DNA of 64,000 nt from Betaproteobacteria bacterium (GTDB lineage: Bacteria > Pseudomonadota > Gammaproteobacteria > Burkholderiales > Casimicrobiaceae): contig READ01000011.1 in the NCBI GenBank assembly GCA_004293675.1, positions 62,001-126,000 on the forward strand, read 5' to 3'. Made by a program: the position numbers and the translations under genes. Below, piece by piece: positions 22,079 to 30,761 of the stretch. Under the pieces are notes generated by a model. That model ran no database searches, was not told the origin of the DNA, and saw only the letters and a program-made list of their open reading frames with translations. The first letter of the stretch is position 1. Each line of letters begins with the position of its first letter.

Positions 22079-23737
22079 TTACTGCACGCTCATCGGCGCC
22101 AGATCGATAAACCAGCTACGCGGTTGCACCACGCCTTTGACCTTAGCGGCCATAGCGCGCGGGCCCACGTCGTGAGCGATCCACACGAACGGTGCCTCTT
22201 CCACAATTCGCGCATGCAATTTCGCGAGCGCGGCATCACGGGCTTTATCCTCAAACGTGCTGCGGGCATCGCCAATCAGCTTGTCGAATTCAGCATTGCC
22301 GTAGTAGCCCCAGTTGTTAGACGTGGGCGGGAAGGTTTTGGTGCTGGTGAAGCGCACCATCGCAAAAAACGGATCCATCGCAGCGAAGCTCACGTTAATG
22401 GCATTGGAGCCATTGGCCGAGGGATCTTTCGCGCCTTTGCGCCAGTTGGTGAACAGCATGTTCCACTCAATCACGTCAAACTGCACATCAAAGAAGCACT
22501 GTTTCAAGCTCTGCTGGGCGTATTCGTTCATCGGCAGCGGCTGCATTTGACCCGAACCGGATGCCGAAATTTGCACCTTGACTTTGAGTGGCTTGGCGGC
22601 CGAATGGCCGGCGGCGGTCATGAGCGCTTGTGCGGCTTTAACGTCGTACTTGATATCAAAGCTTGGATTGCCCCACCAAGGATGGCCGGGCACCACGGTG
22701 CCCTTGGGAATGCCCATCATGCCGCCGAGCAGCGTGCGCATGCCTTCGCGGTCGATACAGAGGTTTGCCGCATGGCGCACACGCTTATCGAGCCACGGCG
22801 AGCCTTCGGCAAACGAGAGCTGCCACGGCCACACATGAGGCTGCGGGTTGGAATAAATGGTGAAGCCACGGCTGCGAATCTGCGCCATGGCATCGGGCGC
22901 GGGTGCTTCGATCCAATCGACTTGACCGGAGAGCAGCGCGGCAGTACGCGCATTGGCCTCAGGCATTGGCAGCAGTACTACGCGATCAATCGTTGGCGTG
23001 CGCTTAGGATCCCAATACGCTTTGTTGGGCACCAATTCAAGCCGCTCACGGGCGGTGAACTTGGCCATTTTGAACGGGCCCGAGCCGGACGCATCCGCCG
23101 CAAAGGCAACCCAAGCCTGCTTGGCACGCTCGGCCGCATCGGTCACGCCAGCTGGCACGGCTTTGAGCTTGGCATCCCAGTGCGCGGGCGAGGCGATAAA
23201 GAGGTTGGTGAGGTTGAGCGGCAAAAACGAATCGGGCTCGCTGGTGGTCAGCTCAACCGTTAAATCATCAATTTTTCGCGCGCTGCGAAGCGTCGGCATC
23301 CGTGAGGCGGTCACACCGACTTGGCTGGCATCGAAATGGGGTGCATCTTTATCGAGCACCTTCCGTACGTTCCACACGATAGCGTCGGCGGTGAGTGCCG
23401 AGCCGTCATGGAACTTAACGTTGGGGCGCAACTTAAACGTCCATTTGGTTTTGTCGGTCGCGCCGACGGTCCACGTGGTCGCGAGCCCAGGAATCAACAC
23501 CGACGCGGCGTCAGCCTTGGACAGATCCCAATGGGTGAGCGCATCGTACATCGGAATGCCGGTGAAGCGATTGCCCTCAAAGCCCTGATCGGGCTGGCCG
23601 TGGGTTTTTGGAATGTCGGCGGCGGTCATCGCCACGCGGAGGACTTTTTCTTGAGCGTGTCCAGCGCTCGCAAGCACAGCCGCAAAGGTCGCGCCAAGCA
23701 GCGCGGTACCAAGGCGGGATTTAAGTAAGCTCTTCAT
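22079..23737 (-). CDS. ABC transporter substrate-binding protein, family 5, first gene of the Dpp-like operon
   Basis: A 552-aa periplasmic SBP_bac_5 protein. The signal peptide is MKSLLKSRLGTALLGATFAAVLASAGHA with a cut near residue 28. Family features: VLRVAMTAADIPKTHGQPDQG, WTFKLRPNVKFHDGSALTADAIVWNVRKVL, SGPFKMAKFTARERLELVPN, DKRVRHAANLCIDREGM. It is a paralogue of the 15613-17238 protein. As the promoter-proximal gene it probably supplies the main binding protein of the importer. The ligand is unknown; operon partners (racemase-like protein, amidase) suggest an amide or hydantoin-like compound. Confidence 0.92.
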   Translation of the reverse strand: MKSLLKSRLGTALLGATFAAVLASAGHAQEKVLRVAMTAADIPKTHGQPDQGFEGNRFTGIPMYDALTHWDLSKADAASVLIPGLATTWTVGATDKTKWTFKLRPNVKFHDGSALTADAIVWNVRKVLDKDAPHFDASQVGVTASRMPTLRSARKIDDLTVELTTSEPDSFLPLNLTNLFIASPAHWDAKLKAVPAGVTDAAERAKQAWVAFAADASGSGPFKMAKFTARERLELVPNKAYWDPKRTPTIDRVVLLPMPEANARTAALLSGQVDWIEAPAPDAMAQIRSRGFTIYSNPQPHVWPWQLSFAEGSPWLDKRVRHAANLCIDREGMRTLLGGMMGIPKGTVVPGHPWWGNPSFDIKYDVKAAQALMTAAGHSAAKPLKVKVQISASGSGQMQPLPMNEYAQQSLKQCFFDVQFDVIEWNMLFTNWRKGAKDPSANGSNAINVSFAAMDPFFAMVRFTSTKTFPPTSNNWGYYGNAEFDKLIGDARSTFEDKARDAALAKLHARIVEEAPFVWIAHDVGPRAMAAKVKGVVQPRSWFIDLAPMSVQ

Positions 23738-24380
23738 ACGGTTGAATTCTCCAAATCGTCAATCAAAGCCCCGGTGTCAGGGCGCAACCCGCCTCTATTG
23801 CAAGCAACGTGCCCGGCGATGCCGAACCCGAAAGGACTTGGCGCACGCTGATGCGAGGATTTTTAAATGAGCGGTGTTCTGCCAGAGCGCGCCGCGTTTC
23901 ATTTTTGCGCACTATTGGTGCGGCGGCGTTGCTTTTTTGGAGGTTCGCACTGTTTCAGCGCATTGCTATTGGGCGCTCCGTGCGCTGGCGGTACGTGGGC
24001 TGCACGCGTTGGTGCGTGGCTGCGATGAGTGGAGCCCGATGCCGGCGCTTGCCCTGAGCGCTCGCCACAACCCGCGAAGCGCTTGCACCACGATCTTGGC
24101 CTCGAAAAGACGCCCAGCCCGTCATTGCCGCCCTTCGACAAGCTCAGGATAAACCTCGATGCGCTCGAGCGGGAATTTATGGTGAACTGAGCAAAATCAG
24201 CGACTTAGCAAGCTGCTCCGACGCCAAAATGGCTTCCTGCCTTCGCGGGAATGACGGAGCGGACCGCTGTACGGAGGTGTGTCACTTCGAACAATGACCG
24301 CCCGCTGACAAGACACCCCGAAGAAAGTGGCGAGGCGGTCAATGGCTATTTTGAGCCGGAGGTAGCAGCATAGTTGCAAA
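23738..24380. other. Intergenic region without recognised gene
   Basis: About 640 bases separate the binding-protein gene from the mgtE 3' end. Several reading frames are open but none has a ribosome site, a family match or consistent coding character. CCCTTCGACAAGCTCAGGAT at about 24126 and CTTCCTGCCTTCGCGGGAAT at about 24231 are fragments of dispersed repeats. The promoter of the Dpp-like operon should lie near 23740-23850 on the minus strand, but no confident -35/-10 pair was found. Confidence 0.6.
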
Positions 24381-24470
24381 ACGCCCTATAAATAAAGCGC
24401 TACGCGCCTTTTTACTGCTTATATGAAAACAGTCAAAATTTCGATTTAACCCATATTAAATATGGCATTC
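24381..24470. mobile_element. AT-rich 90-base inverted-repeat element, copy A (MITE-like)
   Basis: The left end ACGCCCTATAAATAAAGCGC and the right end TAACCCATATTAAATATGGC are inverted imperfect relatives. The interior has GAAAACAGTCAAAAT, which recurs as GAAAACAGTAAAAT in copy C. Length matches copies B (41770-41859) and C (61453-61541) to within one base. The element ends 14 bases from the mgtE stop codon. It is much richer in A and T than its surroundings and encodes nothing. It is a miniature element or a mobile terminator; target-site duplications were not clear. Confidence 0.72.
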
Positions 24471-24484
24471 AACGAAAAAGCTTT

Positions 24485-25951
24485 TTATCCGGCCCGCAGC
24501 AGAAAAATCGTCGCCAAACTCAAAAAAATAAAGAACCCGCCGGTGTCCGTCACGGCTGTTAGGAGCACGCTAGAGCCGGCGGCTGGGTCTTGGCCGCGAC
24601 GGTGCCGCCACATCGGGATGACCACGCCCATGATCGCAGCGAGCACTAGGTTTAGCGTCATGGCACCGGTTAGCACCAAGCCCAAGCCCCAGCTCTTTTC
24701 CATCATGCCGATGAGGATGCCAATGGCGCCGCCGAAAATCACGCCGTTGAGCAATGCCACGCTGATTTCTTTGCGGATGAGTCGGCGGAAATGCTCGGTG
24801 CCGATTTGCCCCAGCGCGATGGCGCGAGCGATCATGGTGAGCGTTTGATTACCCGAATTTCCGCCAATACCCGCAACGATGGTTTGCAGCACGGCGAGCA
24901 CCGCCAGCTTTTCGATGGAGCCTTGAAACAGATCGGTGGCGCGTGAGGCCACGAACGCAGTCACCAGATTCAGTGCGAGCCACTGCCAGCGGTTGCGAAC
25001 GCTCTTCCAAACGCTGGCGAATACGTCCTCTTCCTCACGCAAACCGGCTTGTTGGCGCAGGTCCTCTTCGGCGCTTTCCCGAACGAAATCAAGCACTTCG
25101 GAAACGGTTACACGACCAACGAGTTCGCCGCGAGCGTCGACTACGGGGGCTGACACCAAGTCGTAGCGCTCGAACGCGGCGGCGGCCGTATCAGCGTGAT
25201 CGGTCGCTTCGAAACGAATCGGTGGGGCGATCATGATGTCGCCCACCAATCGATCCTCGTGGGTCACCAAAATCACGTTGGTGGGCAAGATACCGATCAG
25301 CCGATCAGCATCGTCAACCACAAACACTTGATCGGTGTTGGCTGGCAGCTCATCGAAGCGGCGCAGATAGCGCATCACCACTTCGAGCGTGACATCGGCG
25401 CGCACTTCGATCATGTCGAAATCCATTAGCGCGCCTACCATGTCCTCTTCGTACGACATCGCTTGGCGAAGCTGCTCGCGCTCTTCGGGGTCGAGCGTTT
25501 TCTTAACGGCTTCGACGACTTCGGTCGGCAAATCCGGAGCGAGCTCCGCAATGTCATCCGCGTCGAGCGTGGCGGCGGCGGCCACCAGCTCGGGGCCGTC
25601 CATGCTGGCGATCAGACTTTCACGAACCGCATCGCTCGTCTCAACGAGGATTTCGCCTTCGCGCTCGGTCTTGACTAAATCCCAGACGAATAACCGCTCA
25701 TCGAGCGGTAGCGCTTCGAGGATGTGCGCGACGTCGGCGGGGTGTAGGGCATCGAGCTTAGTTCGCAATTGCCCCAAAACGCCTTGTAGAACGGGGCTTT
25801 GCGTGGGGTTGTCGAGCGCGTCAGCCAAGCTAACGGCAAATCCCGAGACCAGCCGGTACTGCCGGACCAGCGCCGTTACATCGGACAGGGCTTCGCTCAG
25901 CGCATCATCCACGCTCGCAGAAAGCGACTCTTTGTCGAGACCTTCAAGCAT
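24485..25951 (-). CDS. mgtE: Magnesium transporter MgtE
   Basis: A 488-aa MgtE channel. Order of domains: a Mg-sensing N domain (about 60-170, LDALHPADVAHILEALPLDERLFVW), a CBS pair (about 175-300, GILPTNVILVTHEDRLVGDIM and FERYDLVSAPVVDARGELVGRVTVSEVLDFV) and a five-helix pore domain (about 320-488) with AGIGGNSGNQTLTMIARAIALG, the conserved pore segment, and SSVLLTAVTDTGGFFIFLSLA. Family knowledge: cytosolic Mg2+ binding to the N and CBS domains closes the channel. No M-box-like structure was recognised upstream. The AT-rich element A lies just past the stop. Confidence 0.95.
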   Translation of the reverse strand: MLEGLDKESLSASVDDALSEALSDVTALVRQYRLVSGFAVSLADALDNPTQSPVLQGVLGQLRTKLDALHPADVAHILEALPLDERLFVWDLVKTEREGEILVETSDAVRESLIASMDGPELVAAAATLDADDIAELAPDLPTEVVEAVKKTLDPEEREQLRQAMSYEEDMVGALMDFDMIEVRADVTLEVVMRYLRRFDELPANTDQVFVVDDADRLIGILPTNVILVTHEDRLVGDIMIAPPIRFEATDHADTAAAAFERYDLVSAPVVDARGELVGRVTVSEVLDFVRESAEEDLRQQAGLREEEDVFASVWKSVRNRWQWLALNLVTAFVASRATDLFQGSIEKLAVLAVLQTIVAGIGGNSGNQTLTMIARAIALGQIGTEHFRRLIRKEISVALLNGVIFGGAIGILIGMMEKSWGLGLVLTGAMTLNLVLAAIMGVVIPMWRHRRGQDPAAGSSVLLTAVTDTGGFFIFLSLATIFLLRAG

Positions 25952-26044
25952 GAATAGGGAATGTCCAAGGTGGGGTTGAGAGAAACGCGATCTTCAAATT
26001 CTAGCGAGCGTTGTATCGGTGCGACTGAGCACAACCGTCGGGGT

Positions 26045-26776
26045 TCAATCCGGGAGTTCGACCTGCGGCATTCTCGCCACAATAATGCCCACCTTTTTAC
26101 GGAGCCCAGGAGCGTTGAAGTTTCGCTCGTAGAAGCGCGGATTGGGTGCCATCGCCGCGAGTTTTGCGGCTTGCTCGGCTGAGAGCTGCGACGCTGAAAT
26201 GCCGTAGTAGCGGCGCGCCGCGGCTTCTGCCCCGAATACGCCGTTGCCCCATTCAATCACATTAAGGTAGAGCTCCAAGATGCGCTCTTTATCGAGGAGG
26301 TTTTCGAGCATCAGCGTGATGATTGCTTCTTGGCCCTTGCGTAGATAGGTTTTCTCGGGAGATAAAAAGAGATTTTTAGCGAGCTGCTGTGTGATGGTTG
26401 AGCCGCCCGCAACGGTCTTGCCGCGCGCGCGGTTTTTTTCGAGCGCTAGCTGAATACCGTCCCAATCAAAGCCTTCGTGTTCGACAAAGGTTGAGTCCTC
26501 GGCAGCGATCAATGCTCGCTTGAGATTTCGAGAAATTTTGCTGTAGGGAACCCACTGGTATTTCAGGGTCGCGTTGACGTTTTTATCTGCGAGCTCACCC
26601 ATTCGATAGGACATGAAGGCCGTTCGAGACGGGGCGTGTGTTTCGTACCACAGCACTTTACCTAAAAAGTAAATTTGTGCCGCGAAGAAAAGCAGCGCCA
26701 CTGCCAGAAAAACGGCAAGCAGCGCGCGCCCGAGGCGTGATTTAAACGCGGCGCCGTTCATGACTTTGACGCTCAC
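26045..26776 (-). CDS. mtgA: Monofunctional peptidoglycan glycosyltransferase (biosynthetic transglycosylase)
   Basis: A 243-aa GT51 enzyme polymerising lipid II. One N-terminal membrane helix (residues about 18-40, ALLAVFLAVALLFFAAQIYFLG) anchors it. GT51 motifs are intact: ALIAAEDSTFVEHEGFDWDGI with the catalytic Glu, GGSTITQQLAKNLFLS, RKGQEAIITLMLENLLDKERILELYLN, and GVFGAEAAARRYYGISASQL. The annotated start is GTG at 26776; the ATG at 26761 is equally possible, as neither has a clear ribosome site. It begins three bases after the TonB-like gene and is likely co-transcribed with it. Confidence 0.93.
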   Translation of the reverse strand: MSVKVMNGAAFKSRLGRALLAVFLAVALLFFAAQIYFLGKVLWYETHAPSRTAFMSYRMGELADKNVNATLKYQWVPYSKISRNLKRALIAAEDSTFVEHEGFDWDGIQLALEKNRARGKTVAGGSTITQQLAKNLFLSPEKTYLRKGQEAIITLMLENLLDKERILELYLNVIEWGNGVFGAEAAARRYYGISASQLSAEQAAKLAAMAPNPRFYERNFNAPGLRKKVGIIVARMPQVELPD

Positions 26777-26779
26777 AAA

Positions 26780-27703
26780 TTACGGTGGGGCAACACCACC
26801 GGCTCGGCTCTCGAGTTCGCCTTCGCGAGTGAAGCTCCAAGTGCGGGTGATGTAGAGGATGTCGGTGTCGTTTCGAATGTCAGCGGGAAAGGGCGCGTAC
26901 GGCGCGGCTTGTTCAACGATTTTCAATGCAGCAGCATCGAGCAATTTCTTGCCCGATGAGCGATCCACTTCGATGGTGTCGATGCGGCCGTCGGCCTTGA
27001 TGCCCACGGTCAACACCAACGAGCCGTAGATTTTTCGTTCGCGTGCGGCAGCGGGATAGTTGTCGTTACCCACACGCTCGACTTTTTGGCGCCAATCCTC
27101 AACATATCGCGCGAAACGGTATTCCATGGCACGGGCGCCAACGTGTTTTTTCTTGGGCCGTTGCTGGTAGTTATCAAATTCGCGAGCGATTTGCGCTTCA
27201 AGCCGCTGGAGTTCTAGCGCTTTGTCTGAGAGCTGTCGATACGTTGCCGCGGTGTCGGCTTTCGTGATTTCGTCACTTTCGCGTTGGTTGGTGACCTTGT
27301 TTTTGCTCTGCAGTTTCTGCATCAGCTCGCGAGTCTGGCGCTCGAGCGTTTCGAGTTGATCGCGGGCGATGGCGAGCTGAGTTTGCTGGGCGTCAATCGC
27401 TGCACGCGGAAGCGGCGAGCTCAGACGTCGCTTGGCATCAGTGTTGCCGCCCCCGTCAAGATTGGCTTGCGCCAGAAAATCGGCCTTGGAGGGTTTGCTC
27501 AAGGTCCGCGCATTGACCAACGACACTTCAAGCGGCGGCGACGGTGCGTTTTGTTTAAAGAGCTTTGGCAGTTCGAAGTGAATTGAAAGCACGACCGCAT
27601 GCAGCGCCACCGAGCCCATCGCGGTCCACCATAGCAACGGACTCATGCCGCCAGAGCGAAGCTCGGGGCGCTTGAGCGGGGTGGTGGTGGATCGTTTGTT
27701 CAC
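26780..27703 (-). CDS. TonB family protein
   Basis: A 307-aa protein, GTG start. After an N-terminal membrane anchor (PLLWWTAMGSVALHAVVLSIHF, about 22-43) comes a periplasmic coiled coil rich in Gln, Arg and Leu (about 105-180, TQLAIARDQLETLERQTREL...). The C-terminal TonB domain (about 215-295) includes NYPAAARERKIYGSLVLTVGI and DGRIDTIEVDRSSGKKLLDAAALKIV. It would transmit proton-motive force to an outer-membrane receptor, but no exbBD or receptor is adjacent, and the usual Pro-rich spacer is replaced by the coiled coil. Position next to mtgA is reminiscent of other betaproteobacterial TonB-like proteins of unknown partner. Confidence 0.87.
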   Translation of the reverse strand: MNKRSTTTPLKRPELRSGGMSPLLWWTAMGSVALHAVVLSIHFELPKLFKQNAPSPPLEVSLVNARTLSKPSKADFLAQANLDGGGNTDAKRRLSSPLPRAAIDAQQTQLAIARDQLETLERQTRELMQKLQSKNKVTNQRESDEITKADTAATYRQLSDKALELQRLEAQIAREFDNYQQRPKKKHVGARAMEYRFARYVEDWRQKVERVGNDNYPAAARERKIYGSLVLTVGIKADGRIDTIEVDRSSGKKLLDAAALKIVEQAAPYAPFPADIRNDTDILYITRTWSFTREGELESRAGGVAPP

Positions 27704-27733
27704 AGCATGATTCTAAAGTCGAACCAGAAATAT

Positions 27734-29575
27734 CTACAGGCCCACTTTTTCAATAAAACGAAGATGGATGTCCGGCTCAAACAGGTCAATTTCGGCCACC
27801 GCCAACATCACCTTCACGCCGGGCTCTTGATGCGGCAAATCGTTGATTCGCCGAACAATAGGCAAATGATCGAAGCGCACCAGGTTTTCGCGAATGACGG
27901 TGGCCACAACGCGCTGCGTTTTCTCTTGCTCGAGGTAGCGCGCGCACCAGTAGAACTCCATTTGTTGCTGAAAATCAGCATACGTTGAGTACGTCACATC
28001 AAAGTCGGCGATACAAGCCAGAAAATCGGCGTTTCCTCGCTCGTACGGCGGGGTTTCGCCACGAATGAGTGCAATGATTTGTCGCTGATTGAGCAAATCC
28101 GAGTAGCGACGAAGCGGTGAGGTCGCCCAAATGTAGGACGGCACATTGAGCCCCTCGTGGGCACCTGGCTGCGAACTCATCCGCGTTTTTCCCGCCCCTT
28201 GAATCCGAAACATGGCAACCACGGACTGCTTAGCGAGCATTTGCGCCCAACTCACGTTGGCCAGAATCATGAGCTCAGAGACGATGGTGTCAACAGCCGA
28301 ACCCCGAGCTCGGGCTTTAATGTCGACAGTTGCCTCGCGCGAATTGGGTTCGCCCAGCACCGTAAAGTTGTAGTCCACTCGGTTGCCGGTCTGTTCGCCG
28401 CGCTGAGTTCGCAGTTTCTGCGCAAAGGTGTGCAACACGCGCAATTCGCCGGCGAAGGGCACTGAACTATCGCCGTCCGACGACCATGACTCGTCCTCGA
28501 GCATGGGCAATCTGAGATTGTTTGCGATGGGCACCAGCTCAAGTGCTGACCGCGAATCGGTGATTTCGCCCAATTCGTTGATGCTGACATAGAGCGAAAC
28601 TGCGGCGACGGTTTTGCCTTCGTTTAACGAATACACATCGCCCACTGCGTCGGGCAACATGGTAATTTTGTTTCCCGGCATATAGACGGTTGACAGCCGA
28701 TCGCGGGCGATGTTATCGAGTGCGCTGCCCACGGCAATGCCCAGCGCGGGGGCTGCGATGTGGACGCCAACGATGTAGCCGGACGAAGACTTGGCGACGG
28801 AAAATGCATCGTCAATTTCCGTGGTGCTGTCGTCGTCGATGCTAAACGCCCGCACAGCCGCTAGCGGCAGCTCGGCGGGTGGCTCCACTGTTGCGTCAGG
28901 AAAAGCAATGCCCTTGGGAAACGTAGCCAACAAAAATTTAGTGAAATGCAATTCGTGGGTGGACGCAATCGCCCCCGCTCTCGCCAGCAAATGTACGGGC
29001 GCAACGCGTGCTTTGTCCGCCGCGGCTGCCAAGGCTTTGTAAGCAAGGCTTTGTCGATCCGGCGCATAGAGCAGCCGGGCCCAGTCGCTGGCAATGGCCT
29101 CCGGCACGACGCCGCGAAGCAGCTCATCGACCCACTGTTCAACTTGCGCCAGCTCACGGGCTTTTCGCTCCGCGCCAGCAAGCGCCGCCTTTAGAGAAGC
29201 CTCCGGCGCAGGACGATAAATACCTTTGCCCTTTTTATAAAAGTACATCGGCGACTTCTGCAAAGCGATCAACGCCGCTGCCGTTTGCTCGGTACTGGGC
29301 GTGCCGCCAAAGTACTCGCCAGCAAGCACCGCAAAAGCGGAATCAGTGTCTTGAGCTGCGGCCTCCCACAGCAGAGCGACATCGATTTCATCGGCCAGTG
29401 GCTGGGCACGGGCGAGGATTTCGCTCGCCGATGGCGATGCAAATTTGAGCAACACGTTGCTCGCCTTGACTTTGATGCGTCGACCGCCAGGCAATTCAAC
29501 TTGCATGGATGCATCAGCTTCGGACATGATCGATGCGGCCTTCAATTGGCCTTCATCATCAAAAAGAATATTCAT
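27734..29575 (-). CDS. RNase II/RNase R family exoribonuclease (RNB domain protein)
   Basis: A 613-aa protein with the RNB catalytic domain from about residue 235: AFSIDDDSTTEIDDAFSVAK contains the Asp cluster that binds Mg2+, followed by GVHIAAPALGIAVGSALDNIARDRLSTVYMPG and, near the C-terminus, YIWATSPLRRYSDLLNQRQI. The N-terminal 200 residues lack a clear cold-shock pair, and only a short tail follows the RNB domain, so it is shorter than RNase R (about 800 aa) and closest to the RNB-domain proteins widespread in betaproteobacteria. Likely a 3'-5' exoribonuclease. It lies 2 bases from the 5'-nucleotidase gene upstream, suggesting co-transcription in RNA or nucleotide turnover. Confidence 0.9.
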   Translation of the reverse strand: MNILFDDEGQLKAASIMSEADASMQVELPGGRRIKVKASNVLLKFASPSASEILARAQPLADEIDVALLWEAAAQDTDSAFAVLAGEYFGGTPSTEQTAAALIALQKSPMYFYKKGKGIYRPAPEASLKAALAGAERKARELAQVEQWVDELLRGVVPEAIASDWARLLYAPDRQSLAYKALAAAADKARVAPVHLLARAGAIASTHELHFTKFLLATFPKGIAFPDATVEPPAELPLAAVRAFSIDDDSTTEIDDAFSVAKSSSGYIVGVHIAAPALGIAVGSALDNIARDRLSTVYMPGNKITMLPDAVGDVYSLNEGKTVAAVSLYVSINELGEITDSRSALELVPIANNLRLPMLEDESWSSDGDSSVPFAGELRVLHTFAQKLRTQRGEQTGNRVDYNFTVLGEPNSREATVDIKARARGSAVDTIVSELMILANVSWAQMLAKQSVVAMFRIQGAGKTRMSSQPGAHEGLNVPSYIWATSPLRRYSDLLNQRQIIALIRGETPPYERGNADFLACIADFDVTYSTYADFQQQMEFYWCARYLEQEKTQRVVATVIRENLVRFDHLPIVRRINDLPHQEPGVKVMLAVAEIDLFEPDIHLRFIEKVGL

Positions 29576-29577
29576 GA

Positions 29578-30498
29578 CTACTCGCGGTTAGTGACGCCGT
29601 GCGGAACGTGGCCCGCCGTAACCACACGGCTAGCGGACTGCACATGCCGTCGTTGGTCGTCAAAGAAAATATCAGCGCCAAAAGCGCGCAGAAACTCGGC
29701 CTTGTCGAGACCGCCCAAAAAAAGCGCCTCGTCAATGCGAATGCCCCAATTGCGAAGGGTGCGTATCACCCGCTCGTGGGCGGGTGCCGAACGCGCTGTG
29801 ACGAGCGCGGTTCGAATCGGTTGTTGATCGCGTGGAAATTCGGTTTGAATCCGATGCAATGCCGCCAGAAAACCGTGAAACGGGCCACCGCGAAGCGGCT
29901 GATCGGCCGCGCGTTTTTCGGAGGCCGCAAATGCCTCCAAGCCCTCGGCTTGAAACACTTGTTCTGCTTCGTCGGAAAAGAGCACGGCGTCTCCGTCGAA
30001 CGCGATTCGAAGCTCGCTGCTGTCGTTGGCAGGGGCCGGCTGTTTCTCGACGCTTTGCGAGTGATGCGGAACGATGGTGGCGGCAGCGTAGCCCGACTCA
30101 AGCGCGTGACGAACGTCGCTCGCATCAGCCGACAAAAACAGATGCGTTCCTAGCGCTGGCACATAGCGCGAGGTATCACGGCCGCTAGTAAACACAGCTC
30201 GAGTGATCGATAGACCGTAATGCTCAATGGCGTTAAAGACTCGTAGACCGGTGTCCGCGCTGTTTCGTGAGAGTAGAACGACCTCGACGTAGGGCGTTCC
30301 GCCAGCGTTGAGGCGCAATATCTTTCGCGTCAAATCAAAGGCCACGCCTGGTTCGAGCAGTTGGTTTTCGTGCTCCACTTGGTGCTTTTGGTATGCCTCA
30401 ACGCCATCGGTTTCATACACGCGATGACTTTGCGACAGATCGAAAAGCGCTCGCGAGGAAATAGCGACGACCAGCCTGTCGGTCAGAGAAACGCCCAC
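29578..30498 (-). CDS. Cytosolic 5'-nucleotidase (PF06189-type)
   Basis: A 306-aa protein matching the bacterial cytosolic 5'-nucleotidase family: VVAISSRALFDLSQSHRVYE, YVEVVLLSRNSADTGLRVFNAI, ITRAVFTSGRDTSRYV, ELRIAFDGDAVLFSDEAEQVF and ALVTARSAPAHERVIRTLRNWGI. The DGDAVLFSDE block is a HAD-like metal site. It would dephosphorylate nucleoside monophosphates. Adjacent to an exoribonuclease gene whose product would release NMPs, an attractive but unproven functional pair. The following 263 bases contain no recognised gene. Confidence 0.88.
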   Translation of the reverse strand: MGVSLTDRLVVAISSRALFDLSQSHRVYETDGVEAYQKHQVEHENQLLEPGVAFDLTRKILRLNAGGTPYVEVVLLSRNSADTGLRVFNAIEHYGLSITRAVFTSGRDTSRYVPALGTHLFLSADASDVRHALESGYAAATIVPHHSQSVEKQPAPANDSSELRIAFDGDAVLFSDEAEQVFQAEGLEAFAASEKRAADQPLRGGPFHGFLAALHRIQTEFPRDQQPIRTALVTARSAPAHERVIRTLRNWGIRIDEALFLGGLDKAEFLRAFGADIFFDDQRRHVQSASRVVTAGHVPHGVTNRE

Positions 30499-30761
30499 GT
30501 TCAGCCCAACCGTTCTGGCAGTCGAGCGTCAAAGCAATGCATTGAGCAACCTGCAGGTGGTTGAGCCGCGCTTTCTGCCGATTTCATCGTTGTGTCAGTT
30601 CAACGATCAAGCCGATGCACTTGCGAGGTCGCTCACACCGAACACGGGAAATAGATTGGCACAAGGTCACGCGACGGGCTTTCTGACGGGGGTTAGAGCT
30701 CAATTCTACTGGTCGCACGTAGGTGAGGTAGAGTGGCTGCGGCCAACAAAAGGCGCTGCAA

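Noticed and set aside
22040-23263. A 407-codon open frame on the plus strand, opposite the binding-protein gene
   Set aside because: It lies wholly within the clear SBP gene at 22079-23737, has Arg/His-rich composition typical of an antisense frame in GC-rich DNA, and no family match.
25952-26044. A magnesium riboswitch upstream of mgtE
   Set aside because: The 93-base gap to mtgA is too short for an M-box and no matching stems were seen.
26780-27703. Calling this TonB-like gene a second tolA
   Set aside because: tolA is present with tolQR at 34.5-36.5 kb; this protein has a TonB-type C-terminal domain and lies with mtgA.
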